Program-made: the position numbers and the translations under genes
Assembly (NCBI GenBank): GCA_030620095.1
Contig: JAUTXW010000561.1
Location: forward strand, 1,426,001 to 1,490,000
DNA from: Kuschelorhynchus macadamiae
Taxonomy: Eukaryota > Arthropoda > Insecta > Coleoptera > Curculionidae
Direction of reading: 5' to 3'
DNA length: 64,000 nucleotides
Notes under the pieces: generated by a model
Told to the model about the DNA's origin: nothing
Databases searched by the model: none
What the model saw: only the letters and a program-made list of their open reading frames with translations
Part shown: piece after piece, positions 23,959-36,342 of the stretch
Layout of the letters: the number at the start of each line of letters is the position of its first letter
Numbering within the stretch: the stretch's first letter is position 1

Positions 23959-24552
23959 AAGTGCGGGTGAAGATGAGAAGTTTAAAATTTGCATGTGTAA
24001 CACGAAATTGACTTTTTTGAATTCTCAATCTCTTTCAACCTGGATGGAAGAAAAACACTTAAGTGCGTTCTATAGGGTATCCGAAAATTCCGTTCCAATA
24101 TTTTGAGGGGTTACTCTGCACATGGAATTGTTAAAAAAAAGGTTTCTAAGAACATAGATCCAGAATCCTCGTTATCAGGAGATAAAGAGTTAAATTTTTA
24201 AATATTTAGTTTCTTTCATGTACCGTGCATCCTACATTTCTAGAGAAGTTTGATTGAAATTTGGTCCATTATAAACCGTAATTAATGTTTATTATAAAAT
24301 GACCTAATACATTTAAAAAAAGTATACATCGTGTGACTTTTTTAGACACACGACTCTTTGATCGCACCAAAATTATTCCCATAGCGCTGTCCTTGTTTTT
24401 GGTACCACTATCGGACTTGGTTTCCTTGGATGAAGCTTTACATCATTTTGAAGTAATTTAGAAAAAGTATGTGTATACAAACATGGGCAGTTTAATAGTT
24501 TTTAGTTTGAAATATTTATTTAAATAATAAGACTTGACTTAGGGGATGGGGT
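23959..24552. other. Unassigned sequence between repeats
   Basis: No feature supported. Confidence 0.35.
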
Positions 24553-24650
24553 TAGACCGTGTCAAAATGGAATTACGTTCAGACGTTTCGCCTTCGGATT
24601 CGCGAGACATCTTCAGGGATTTCTACTTCACTTCAGATCGGAACACTGAA
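24553..24650 (-). repeat. Copy 2 of the Penelope-type 3' repeat
   Basis: On the minus strand: ATCCCTGAAGATGTCTCGCG, then GAAGGCGAAACGTCTG, and TTTTGACACGGTCTAA. It shares this layout with 11342-11440. The spaced CTGAAGA and GAAAC blocks recall a degenerate hammerhead core, but pairing of the expected stem is weak. Confidence 0.5.
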
Positions 24651-26399
24651 TGATCCCTGAAAATGCTTCGTATAATCGAAAGCGAAAAGTTTTCTAATCT
24701 AATCCCAAAAACCATTATTTCTTAATAGACCATAGCCGTGAAAGATTCCGTTCTATATTTTCCTACATTACATCAAACGATAAAATAAAGCAGGAAATCC
24801 AACCGAGATACCAAACTAGATCAGTATTACAACTTTTTTTTGTAGTTTTAGTACTCATTAAAAACAAGAAATACATGTATCCCTTTCTAATTGATTTTTT
24901 ATATCTCTATTCCGTTATAGAGAAATAGAAAAATGAATTAGTGGATCCGATAAGAAAATGGATGATAAAATCGAGTTTGATTAAAGAATTTTTGCGTTAA
25001 AAACGTGGTCACTGACATAACTAGAGACCAACTTACATAAATCTTTAAGAATCTCCTGAAATAGATATCTTATCCATATATTAACTATCTAGACAGATCC
25101 ATTGCAATGTAAAAATAATTTATTTCTCTTCGAATGACCCCGATATATATATTCTTAGATGCTTTCTGCAGCGCAATTTACATAATGAGAAAATGTAAAT
25201 ACCTGGCAAGAATAGGATAGTAACAGTAAGAGTGGATATATAGGTCCATACAGATTAACTGAGCGTGTGAGGCGATCTTTAATGTTTTTTTTGTATTGTT
25301 CGCTCAACCAACTGGATACACTGGATAACTACTGCTTGTTTAGCTTGTGTTCACAGAAGATCTGCAAGTTTTGAGAGCAAAATATAGCCGATTCAAATGA
25401 GTTACTTCATGCAAGTGCTGCTTTTATTGTACTTAATCATTTCTCAAAAATACATTTTGTATGAAAAAACGTTAAACCGTCTTCAAAAGAAAACAATGAA
25501 AGGTAAAAATAATACTTTACTGCATTTTGAAACATTGACTTTATAAAGTCGGCGTCAAAGTAAGACCTAGCTTCTGTCTAATACCTAACCTAAGTCTAAA
25601 TAGGACATTTTCAAGTTGCCCTAATGAAATTAATAAGCACTGAACTTAATTTAAAATTTAGCTAGAATGACAAACTTAAAATTTAGCTAGAATCACGCTT
25701 ACGAATCTATAGCTATAAAACAGTAATGTGACTGACCACAGAAGGCAGAGTCTAAACCAGAGGCCCCAGATATTTAAAATTTGGAGGAAATATTCCTCGA
25801 GTACCCTAAGGGTCTACTAAAGAAGGATTTTACAAAATTCCAGCCGTACAGGGATGAAAAGAGGTGGTAAAGTCTGTATGAAGAAAAAAAAAGTTGCAAT
25901 GATGACACCTTGTTAAATATAGGCGTCACAATAAATAAAACCATCTAAGGGGGTGAATGAGAGTCGCAAAGTTCTGCATGGGGAGCCATTATTTTTGTCG
26001 TATCGATTTAAAATTTTGCACGTGTATGCAGAGACAAGCTCGTAGCCAGGAACTCCCCCCTCCTTGAACTGAACTTCTGGCTACGTTCCTAGGGTGGGGT
26101 AACCCCCCAAATATCAGCAGTTGACTAAATTGTGTTCGGGTTGGCAATCAAACCGGCATCTATACCGAATTTATTGTAATATTTTTTTCCATCGGTAATA
26201 GCTGGCTGTTGGTACAAATACAAAACTGCAGACCTTTTTTTTTAGGCAGTTGGTTTTTCTCTACCAAACAGACCTAGCTGCTCTGCTCTGCCACGCGCCG
26301 GTTTAGCAGCGAATTACATTTATAAGGTTGTTAAACGTTGAACTTATGTACAGCATAGCCCAATAATACAGGGCGCCGGCTGGAGCTCGGGAACCGTTA
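24651..26399. other. Unassigned sequence, one small inverted repeat
   Basis: CGTAGCCAG near 26040 and its complement CTGGCTACG near 26080 flank a C-rich stretch. At 26370-26400, CGCCGGCTGGAGCTCGG resembles the inner part of the transposon inverted repeat at 7655-7675. No gene is supported. Confidence 0.4.
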
Positions 26400-28215
26400 A
26401 TGACAGAAATGTTTATAGGTACTGACTAGAACTGTACTTGATTTTTCTGTTCTTACGTATCTTAAATGTGCCATGTGTTCTTTAAAACGAATGTTTATGG
26501 AGCGTTTAGTTTGCCCAACATATTTTAGATCGCAGTCATTACATCACTCCTCTCCTTCAAGTCGACTTTGTCTTTAGGGTTTCCAAGGAGATTTTTCAAA
26601 CTGTTCTCCGTTTTGTAGGCTACTCTAAAACCTACGTTTTTAAATACTTTTTCTAGACCTCTCGTATATCTTGGGTCGTATGGGATTACTATGAACTTAT
26701 TGGGAGCCTCAGGTGCTTGAAGAGTAGTGGCATATTTTAACATTTTCTTATGCTTATGTCTATTTACTAATTTATGTACAAAATTACCATTATATCCATT
26801 ACTTTTAGCTATATTTTTAATCCGATTCATTTTATTGTTAAAACGTTCTTTACTTAAGGGGAACTGCACGCAGTATTATGGATCATCTGCAAGCCTTCCG
26901 CCGCTGCAATATTATGTTAAAGCTGTAAGAGATATTTACGCTAAATACGATTTTTTATGAAATAATTAAAACAGAAGTCGATTTGTCCATTTTTGACCAT
27001 TTTTTGATGCAAATGCCATCGCATGTAATTTTTTTATCCACAAAATGGCTCTTTACCGCCTTGCGTTGATCCTTTGTCTACGTAACTGCAAAATTTGAAA
27101 TGGTAAATCGTACTAATGTCTTTGTATTTCTGCAGCGCGTGAACCCTTTTGAACCCATTTTTAACCGAAATGTAATTTAAATTGCCTATACATAACCCAT
27201 TTTTTTGAAGTCGGACGCGCAGGAAATTTTTTCTAATACACAGGTACCATTTCATCTTACTTTGAACTTGACTAGACCTTGTCGATGTGTTTTCACTTTT
27301 TGCGTGCAGTTCTTCCTTAATGGAAAATTGACTAATCTGTGAGTTAAGAAATGAAATGCTGCCATTTTATATTGACGCCAATGAAATGAGTCGGATGTTA
27401 TATACCTATCAGTGTTAGTAAATTTCCTATAAATATCAAATTCTAATTTATCGTTATTTCTAATAACTAACGTGTCGAGAAAAGGTAATTGCCCATTGTT
27501 CTCCTTTTCGTACGCAAAATTAATAGAAGGATATTTATTGTTTAATGTTTCTAAGAAAGTGTCCAAATTTTCTGTTTTAGTATCAAAAATAGCAAATATA
27601 TCGTCTACGTATCTATACCACACCCTTGGGAAATACTTGAGTTCTTTTTTGAACTGGGTTTCTAATCCACCCATAAACAAATTTGCAAGGAACGGAGATA
27701 AGCAATTGCCCATCGCAGTTCCCTCAAGCTGTTTATAATATTTATTGTTGAACTGAAAAAATTTTGATTCATACATAATTCTTTCTTTCTTTCAAGTAGT
27801 TCCTTTACGTACTCTAAAGCTAGTGGTATACGTACACTAGGAAACAATGAGTTTACATCAAAAGATATTAAAATTTCACCTTCTTTTAAGTGAACATTCT
27901 TAATTTTATCTAAGAATTCTAACGAGTTAGTAACCTCAAAGTTATCGTACGAGATATTTAATCTGCTGAATTCTTCTAACCATTTTGAAAAATTGTACGT
28001 TGGTGAACAACAGCTGAAACAATAGGTCTCATGGACTTCCCAGGTTTATGGATTTTGGGAAGACAATACAGTTTAGATAACTGTGGGTTACTATGTGTTA
28101 GTTTAAATTTTAGTTTATCGGACACAAGGTTTTTACACTGATGTGAGGTATTTTCTACTTCTGTTATCATTTTTGATAACGGGTTCTTCTTCGCTGGCTC
28201 TGTATAGAACGACTA
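26400..28215 (-). mobile_element. Penelope-like element, reverse transcriptase plus GIY-YIG, decayed
   Basis: Reading leftward on the minus strand: LYCLPKIHKPGKSMRPIVSA (near 28060), SFDVNSLFPSV (near 27860), LEGTAMGNCLSPFLANLFMG (near 27700), then YRYVDDIFAIF (near 27600), whose two aspartates are the catalytic pair. NNGQLPFLDTLVIRN follows and then the connector RLVNFPL. After an interrupting element come SKERFNNKMNRIKNIAKSNG, a linker ending NPKDKVDLKERS, and the nuclease piece CNDCDLKYVGQTKRSI (near 26510). These are the hallmarks of Penelope-like retroelements. Frameshifts near 27780 and 27960 and in the nuclease show decay. This copy belongs to a different lineage from the fragments at 1.6-3.2 kb. 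Confidence 0.9.
26858..27316. mobile_element. piggyBac-type MITE (TTAA duplication) inside the Penelope element
   Basis: Both edges carry TTAA (26854-26857 and 27317-27320). Inside these are inverted termini GGGGAACTGCACGCA on the left and GGAAGAACTGCACGCA on the complementary strand at the right, identical over AACTGCACGCA. Leaving out 459 bp plus one TTAA makes the surrounding Penelope frame continuous (VNFPL followed by SKERF), which shows the insertion directly. TTAA duplication is the piggyBac hallmark, although the terminal bases are not the classical CCC. No transposase is present, so it is non-autonomous. Confidence 0.88.
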
Positions 28216-30015
28216 CAAACAGTTATAAAACGTAACGTAAAATAGCCTCTTTTTTTGTATTTCTTGCCTTTTTTATCTAAAAAATTAGGGAACATTCAAA
28301 AAAACTGCCATACTTCGCATTTTTTGAACTAATAACCTTTTCTTTCATGTTGACATTAATTATGGGCATTGTTGTTACATACATAGGTGGATCGGTACCA
28401 TCAGGAACACGAAGGCTGGTACCGATGGAAGGGGTGAATTGGTACCGGATTAACAACAGTTTAAGTTTTTATAAAAAAGAAAATGGGGGAAATTGGGGTT
28501 AGAATGTCTATGAACTTTGAGGATGAATAACTCAAAAACAAAACGTGACCGAAAAAAAATGACTTCGGATTCGTGATCAGGACCCCAAAATCCACCATAC
28601 ACAAAAATCATCAAAATCGACGATGGTGTAAAAAAGTAAATAATTACCAAAGTAAGAGATTTTTTTTATCATAATCTTTTATAAAAAAGGTTCTTGCGAT
28701 TTTAGTTTTTGTCTAGAGCAATTTTACCAAAATACATAACTGTAAATCGGTAACATCACTTACTTTTAAATTAGTCAACTGATTCCTTCTACAGGCCCCT
28801 GTGATTCTGAAACTAAGGACAACCTTATGCAGTAAATATGTTTCATTCTGATGCACTTCCGAAAAATGACTGAATTTCTTCCCTTTTTTTAAAAAACACT
28901 TTCTGGGGATGTCTATTTCTGATGATCGTTTTAAAAATGCGATAATTTTCGCGAACTTATGTTTTTGTGCAAAATTATTGATAGGCTAATATGGAATTGA
29001 GAGACCACAGCATTGACGGCTTCATATCACATTTTTCTTTTCGGAAAAGTATACCAGTAAGGAAGGCATTTTCATTTATGCACGTTTGGAATCACTAGCT
29101 TGTTTTGTATATGTTCCGTGGCGTCTATAAGAGGGGCAGCATGGAGCCCAGTCGCCACCCGAAATCAAGATAATACAACACTTAGCTTCGAAAGTCTAAT
29201 AAAAACTATTATGCCGTCTAACAGCGATCTAAAACAATTCTAGAATTTTTCAAGCGGAATTTGAAATATGGAAAGCAAAGTGATACTATAAAGAAATAAA
29301 GTGTAAAACTGCATTTTTATTGGAGCAAAATGAACAACTATACTATAGAAATAAAACTTATCCCACTATATCACTTGATAGAGATATTATATTACAGTTT
29401 TAAGAAATACTCTCATCCTTTAACAAAAGTTTCAGTTCTCTAACAATATTAACCAACCAACCAACTTGATTCCTACGCATAATCTATTATAATGGTATAT
29501 AATATATTATTTGTGTTAGTTTTAACAGTTGCCCCTGAGGATAAATTAAATCTGCTTAATAAAAAGAACATTTGAGAGCCAACCTTTTTCTTTGTCGAAC
29601 GGACTCGTGCTCCTCCAGCAACTAAAGTATCAATATAGAGAATAAGGAATATATGATCCAAACAGGAAGAGTGGACAGGAAACACGCGAGTGCGACAATT
29701 AATGGTACACTTAAAATCAAAATAATTTAATAGTAAGAATACGGATTTTTTTATTATATTTATATTTATATATTTTCTAATAAAAGTAGTTCAAGATCGG
29801 TGTTAAATAATTGTACATTAGTGGAAGTGGGCATTTTCTAGTTTTATGCTAGTAAAAACGGGCGGTCAAGGAATTCTTTACACATTATTAATTCCGTGAT
29901 ATGCCAACATTCACTTAAAACAATTATATCATAAAACAACAATTGCAAACTTTTCAGGAATACCAACAGCTGAACACAATTTCCTCACAGTCCGCACTGC
30001 CATGTTTTATTACTC
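28216..30015. other. Unassigned AT-rich sequence
   Basis: Repeated GGTACCG words lie near 28395-28450. Minus-strand frames at 28450-28650 and 29473-29685 show no motif. I see no gene. Confidence 0.35.
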
Positions 30016-30326
30016 TTATTGATTATTAGCCAAGAAGTCTGATTTACTTTTTAGAAGCTTTAGATGGTACAGGTAAGATGGACATTCTTTATCGAACACA
30101 GCCTCATGATTAATATTGTAATCAAGTTTAAAATGTTCACTGGCTACAGTCAATGCACTTCTTATGAGACTTGCCACAATCGCGCATTGTGCATTCTCTA
30201 GCACAGTATTTGCATGCCACTCCATTTTTACAACACGTACTTTTATGATAAAGTTCTTGGTAATTAAAGCACCGCTGTACTGACATTGTACAAATAATAC
30301 TGCTTCATTCATCATCTTATGAAAAA
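30016..30326 (-). pseudogene. LINE ORF1 (Gag-like) zinc-knuckle fragment
   Basis: In one minus-strand frame the sequence reads RCFNYQELYHKSTCC, then ACKYCARECTMRDCGKSHKK and CIDC before a stop. These are CCHC knuckles as in the ORF1/Gag of I- and Jockey-type LINEs, with some Cys/His ligands mutated (Cys to Tyr, His to Cys). The reading then shifts to the frame of HEAVFDKECPSYLYHLKLLK and a stop at 30016-30018; a CP-x-Y after the knuckles is also typical. It is therefore a frameshifted relic. It ends exactly where the 1.87-kb tandem array begins. Confidence 0.75.
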
Positions 30327-31867
30327 GGTTTCAAGAGCCAAAAATTATGTGTGTTACGTTTTCTTTTTTGTTTACAAATGTTATTGATATTTCATCATCT
30401 TCCTCCGTAAAAAGTACAGTTTCCCATTTTGTTCTCAAATACTATTTTCAATCTATGGTACGTCTAACAATTCTATATATATCATTACCCTAAATTAATG
30501 TTGGTTTTGTCAATTTTGTAATCTGTATCGCATAATTTTTAGGTTTCTTTTCAGCTTCTTTAAAGCGTATGTGTTTTTACTGCTGTGTTTAATGATAACA
30601 CACCCATTTTTTGTTTCTATTGTACTGCTTATGTCTTAAATATCTTAACGCTAGCGGGATTTTTTTCCAAGTCCTTTTTAGTTTCTTTGGAGTCTTGTGT
30701 CTTCTTTGGTTTTATGATTAGGCTTGGAATATTTTTAGACTTTTTGGCCATCATTCACAGAAAAACTTTTTAGCATTTGTGTGTGTATGATAATTTAGAA
30801 ATGTTATTTTGTTGATTTATCTCCAGATAAGTTATTTTTTGTTTTAGAAATAAAATAATTTCTTCTTTACCATGAATATTTTCTATAGAAGAGAATGAAT
30901 TTCAAATGTTTGACAATAGTACTTCATTAGACGGCCCACTTTTAATTCTAGCCCTTTTTTTCGGATGAGGTCAATCCACTATGGGACTTGCAGAGATATC
31001 CTCCACAGCCATCGGAACGATATGTCACTTATACGATCCTCTTGGTAATCTAAGTGACGTCCAATACTGTTTTTTATTAATAAAACTCAACTTTTACTCA
31101 CATGATGAAGAATTAGCATCTCAGAGATCCAATTCATCACTACAAATTAAATTAAGCTGGACAAATATGCAATTTAACCTATCGATAAATATCCATTAAA
31201 CGCCCATCTCTACACTAATAATTATAGCAATTTTAAGATTTCCCCAGTAACTGCAATGAATATAACTAATAGTGTTTTTGTGCTTAAATATAAAAAACCA
31301 ATATATAAAATTTGCAGCAACCAGAGGCAAAGTTGATGTCCGTAACAGAAAATTTTACAAAAAATACCCAGGTACCTAGCGAAATATCTGTATCAAAAAA
31401 ATTAAAACCACTGGGAAAAGCGATAAATTATATTAATATTTAATTAAGTTGGCAACAATATTGCGTATTAGGATGTTAGACATCGATTGCCGAAATATGG
31501 AAGTTTTTTTTTGTTCAATTTTAGGTCCAATTGTGCAATTTACTCTCGTAAATATATCCATTAAGAATAACAACAAAAGTTCCACTAGAAACTAAAGGTA
31601 AATCACCAATTTGGGAATACTGCTTTATCAAAAAACGTGGGCTCTGCAGTTCATCCATATTGAATTGTCCTAATATTTTCTCTGACCCTCAAAATTACAA
31701 TAAAATACTATTTTTATGTTATTAAATTAACTCAACTAATTAATTATCCTAATTTAATTTAATTTTAAAATATTTATAACTTCGGCATACAGGAGAAACT
31801 GACCAACTACAAAATGCTTTTAATTTGCAATAAGAATAATTACCATTTAATAAATACTGTACTGCAG

Positions 31868-32165
31868 TGGCGTAACTACAAATTTTTGGCCCCTCTGCAG
31901 CTTCCTACAAAGGGACCCCTATACACACGTACATAATCCAATTATAAAGAAATGCAACATCCAGAAAAGAACTAACTGGATTTAAATATTTAGGGTCCGA
32001 GAGCGGTTTTGCTCCCCGTAAAAAACAAGTGATTACTTAAAAAAACAAAAACATGTCCTTCATGTTATAATTTGCTAATTAATTGTTATTCCCTTCTTTA
32101 TAAAAACTGTTTCCCTGCCCCCCTCCCCTCCTGTAGCTGTACCCCCTGTGGGGTACAGCTACGCC
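31868..32165. mobile_element. Possible MITE within the tandem unit (repeated in copies 2 and 3)
   Basis: The left edge GTGGCGTAACTACAAATTTT and the right edge (complement GGCGTAGCTGTACCCC) form imperfect inverted termini sharing GGCGTA. The GGCGTAACTA type of terminus is common in insect DNA elements. No target duplication was found, so this is tentative. Matching segments lie 1869 and 3738 bp further on. Confidence 0.4.
32133..32162. repeat. Perfect 13-bp hairpin, present in each tandem unit
   Basis: GTAGCTGTACCCC, loop CTGT, GGGGTACAGCTAC. It is conserved in all three units (also 34002-34031 and 35870-35899) and lies about 30 bp before the unit junction. Confidence 0.9.
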
Positions 32166-32194
32166 AATAATAATTGTCACATCTTTTTCGGTTC

Positions 32195-34063
32195 GGTTTC
32201 AAGAGCCAAAAATTATGTGTGTTACGTTTTCTTTTTTGTTTACAAATGTTATTGATATTTCATCATCTTCCTCCGTAAAAAGTACAGTTTCCCATTTTGT
32301 TCTCAAATACTATTTTCAATCTATGGTACGTCTAACAATTCTATATATATCATTACCCTAAATTAATGTTGGTTTTGTCAATTTTGTAATCTGTATCGCA
32401 TAATTTTTAGGTTTCTTTTCAGCTTCTTTAAAGCGTATGTGCTTTTTACTGCTGTGTTTAATGATAACACACCCATTTTTTGTTTCTATTGTACTGCTTA
32501 TGTCTTAAATATCTTAACGCTAGCGGGATTTTTTTCCAAGTCCTTTTTAGTTTCTTTGGAGTCTTGTGTCTTCTTTGGTTTTATGATTAGGCTTGGAATA
32601 TTTTTAGACTTTTTGGCCATCATTCACAGAAAAACTTTTTAGCATTTGTGTGTGTATGATAATTTAGAAATGTTATTTTGTTGATTTATCTCCAGATAAG
32701 TTATTTTTTGTTTTAGAAATAAAATAATTTCTTCTTTACCATGAATATTTTCTATAGAAGAGAATGAATTTCAAATGTTTGACAATAGTACTTCATTAGA
32801 CGGCCCACTTTTAATTCTAGCCCTTTTTTTCGGATGAGGTCAATCCACTATGGGACTTGCAGAGATATCCTCCACAGCCATCGGAACGATATGTCACTTA
32901 TACGATCCTCTTGGTAATCTAAGTGACGTCCAATACTGTTTTTTATTAATAAAACTCAACTTTTACTCACATGATGAAGAATTAGCATCTCAGAGATCCA
33001 ATTCATCACTACAAATTAAATTAAGCTGGACAAATATGCAATTTAACCTATCGATAAATATCCATTAAACGCCCATCTCTACACTAATAATTATAGCAAT
33101 TTTAAGATTTCCCCAGTAACTGCAATGAATATAACTAATAGTGTTTTTGTGCTTAAATATAAAAAACCAATATATAAAATTTGCAGCAACCAGAGGCAAA
33201 GTTGATGTCCGTAACAGAAAATTTTACAAAAAATACCCAGGTACCTAGCGAAATATCTGTATCAAAAAAATTAAAACCACTGGGAAAAGCGATAAATTAT
33301 ATTAATATTTAATTAAGTTGGCAACAATATTGCGTATTAGGATGTTAGACATCGATTGCCGAAATATGGAAGTTTTTTTTTGTTCAATTTTAGGTCCAAT
33401 TGTGCAATTTACTCTCGTAAATATATCCATTAAGAATAACAACAAAAGTTCCACTAGAAACTAAAGGTAAATCACCAATTTGGGAATACTGCTTTATCAA
33501 AAAACGTGGGCTCTGCAGTTCATCCATATTGAATTGTCCTAATATTTTCTCTGACCCTCAAAATTACAATAAAATACTATTTTTATGTTATTAAATTAAC
33601 TCAACTAATTAATTATCCTAATTTAATTTAATTTTAAAATATTTATAACTTCGGCATACAGGAGAAACTGACCAACTACAAAATGCTTTTAATTTGCAAT
33701 AAGAATAATTACCATTTAATAAATACTGTACTGCAGTGGCGTAACTACAAATTTTTGGCCCCTCTGCAGCTTCCTACAAAGGGACCCCTATACACACGTA
33801 CATAATCCAATTATAAAGAAATGCAACATCCAGAAAAGAACTAACTGGATTTAAATATTTAGGGTCCGAGAGCGGTTTTGCTCCCCGTAAAAAACAAGTG
33901 ATTACTTAAAAAAACAAAAACATGTCCTTCATGTTATAATTTGCTAATTAATTGTTATTCCCTTCTTTATAAAAACTGTTTCCCTGCCCCCCTCCCCTCC
34001 AGTAGCTGTACCCCCTGTGGGGTACAGCTACGCCAATAATAATTGTCACATCTTTTTCGGTTC
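32195..34063. repeat. 1.87-kb tandem unit, copy 2
   Basis: 1869 bp, joined head-to-tail to copies 1 and 3. Its private change is CCTCCAGTAGCTG, where the others have CCTCCTGTAGCTG, breaking no pairing in the hairpin at 34002-34031. The junction reads TTTTTCGGTTCGGTTTCAAG. Confidence 0.95.
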
Positions 34064-35926
34064 GGTTTCAAGAGCCAAAAATTATGTGTGTTACGTTTTC
34101 TTTTTTGTTTACAAATGTTATTGATATTTCATCATCTTCCTCCGTAAAAAGTACAGTTTCCCATTTTGTTCTCAAATACTATTTTCAATCTATGGTACGT
34201 CTAACAATTCTATATATATCATTACCCTAAATTAATGTTGGTTTTGTCAATTTTGTAATCTGTATCGCATAATTTTTAGGTTTCTTTTCAGCTTCTTTAA
34301 AGCGTATGTGCTTTTTACTGCTGTGTTTAATGATAACACACCCATTTTTTGTTTCTATTGTACTGCTTATGTCTTAAATATCTTAACGCTAGCGGGATTT
34401 TTTTCCAAGTCCTTTTTAGTTTCTTTGGAGTCTTGTGTCTTCTTTGGTTTTATGATTAGGCTTGGAATATTTTTAGACTTTTTGGCCATCATTCACAGAA
34501 AAACTTTTTAGCATTTGTGTGTGTATGATAATTTAGAAATGTTATTTTGTTGATTTATCTCCAGATAAGTTATTTTTTGTTTTAGAAATAAAATAATTTC
34601 TTCTTTACCATGAATATTTTCTATAGAAGAGAATGAATTTCAAATGTTTGACAATAGTACTTCATTAGACGGCCCACTTTTAATTCTAGCCCTTTTTTTC
34701 GGATGAGGTCAATCCACTATGGGACTTGCAGAGATATCCTCCACAGCCATCGGAACGATATGTCACTTATACGATCCTCTTGGTAATCTAAGTGACGTCC
34801 AATACTGTTTTTTATTAATAAAACTCAACTTTTACTCACATGATGAAGAATTAGCATCTCAGAGATCCAATTCATCACTACAAATTAAATTAAGCTGGAC
34901 AAATATGCAATTTAACCTATCGATAAATATCCATTAAACGCCCATCTCTACACTAATAATTATAGCAATTTTAAGATTTCCCCAGTAACTGCAATGAATA
35001 TAACTAATAGTGTTTTTGTGCTTAAATATAAAAAACCAATATATAAAATTTGCAGCAACCAGAGGCAAAGTTGATGTCCGTAACAGAAAATTTTACAAAA
35101 AATACCCAGGTACCTAGCGAAATATCTGTATCAAAAAAATTAAAACCACTGGGAAAAGCGATAAATTATATTAATATTTAATTAAGTTGGCAACAATATT
35201 GCGTATTAGGATGTTAGACATCGATTGCCGAAATATGGAAGTTTTTTTTTGTTCAATTTTAGGTCCAATTGTGCAATTTACTCTCGTAAATATATCCATT
35301 AAGAATAACAACAAAAGTTCCACTAGAAACTAAAGGTAAATCACCAATTTGGGAATACTGCTTTATCAAAAAACGTGGGCTCTGCAGTTCATCCATATTG
35401 AATTGTCCTAATATTTTCTCTGACCCTCAAAATTACAATAAAATACTATTTTTATGTTATTAAATTAACTCAACTAATTAATTATCCTAATTTAATTTAA
35501 TTTTAAAATATTTATAACTTCGGCATACAGGAGAAACTGACCAACTACAAAATGCTTTTAATTTGCAATAAGAATAATTACCATTTAATAAATACTGTAC
35601 TGCAGTGGCGTAACTACAAATTTTTGGCCCCTCTGCAGCTTCCTACAAAGGGACCCCTATACACACGTACATAATCCAATTATAAAGAAATGCAACATCC
35701 AGAAAAGAACTAACTGGATTTAAATATTTAGGGTCCGAGAGCGGTTTTGCTCCCCGTAAAAAACAAGTGATTACTTAAAAAAACAAAAACATGTCCTTCA
35801 TGTTATAATTTGCTAATTAATTGTTATTCCCTTCTTTATAAAAACTGTTTCCCTGCCCCCTCCCCTCCTGTAGCTGTACCCCCTGTGGGGTACAGCTACG
35901 CCAATAATAATTGTCACATCTTTTTC
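34064..35926. repeat. 1.87-kb tandem unit, copy 3
   Basis: About 1863 bp. It ends at ATCTTTTTC and diverges into unique sequence (CTCATAATTC) just where the other copies continue into GGTTCGG. It has one C fewer in the CCTGCCCCC run. The hairpin is at 35870-35899. The near identity of three copies shows very recent duplication, or an assembly artefact that read depth could expose. Confidence 0.95.
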
Positions 35927-36342
35927 CTCATAATTCAAAGAAATTTGGAATGTCTCGTTTCCCATTTTTTTAAAAACAAGTTTTAATTGTACTTTCGTAC
36001 AGAAAGTTGGGATAAATAAAACTCGAAACCTGTGGAAATTTCGCCATGATTGAAATGTCAAACGATGACGTCAGAAGATTATTTCATCACGTGCAATGTC
36101 AGACCAAGAAAGTGATCAAAGGTTTAAAATAAGATTGGTAAGAACCAAAGTGATTGGTATTTACACGAGACGCTACACACAGATATGGTCAACACCTTAA
36201 CGTTCTCTATGTTACGGCTTCCAGCAATCACATCTCATTTTTGCACAGTTCGTTGCATGACCTTGGATTTATCTTTATTGTTTGTTACAGCAGTTCGATA
36301 TTTAAATACGATTCCATACAAAATTATGTTTTAATGAAAAAA
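35927..36342. other. Unique sequence right of the tandem array
   Basis: Contains a TGACGTCA-like word (GATGACGTCAGA near 36065). A minus-strand frame (35813-36061) runs across the array edge and has no motif. Not assigned. Confidence 0.35.

Larger units (their letters stand above)
30327..32194. repeat. 1.87-kb tandem unit, copy 1
   Basis: This unit runs from GGTTTCAAGAGCCAAAAATT to ATCTTTTTCGGTTC. Copies 2 and 3 follow at 1868-1869 bp offsets and differ by only a few bases; for example, copy 1 has TGTGTTTTTAC where the others have TGTGCTTTTTAC. That one-base change breaks the frame of the longest open stretch, so the apparent peptides here are not conserved coding sequence. The unit ends with a possible MITE of about 300 bp (31868-32165) and a 13-bp perfect hairpin (32133-32162). 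Confidence 0.95.

Noticed and set aside
24585..24625. Active hammerhead ribozyme
   Set aside because: The CTGAAGA and GAAAC blocks are present but stem II is at most 3 bp with a bulge and the flanking stems are not evident; kept as a question only.
30585..34937. Peptides of 62-72 residues repeated in each 1.87-kb unit, possible small secreted or membrane proteins
   Set aside because: An indel changes the first frame in copy 1, composition is AT-driven, and there is no start context or conserved motif; identity between copies is due to DNA duplication.
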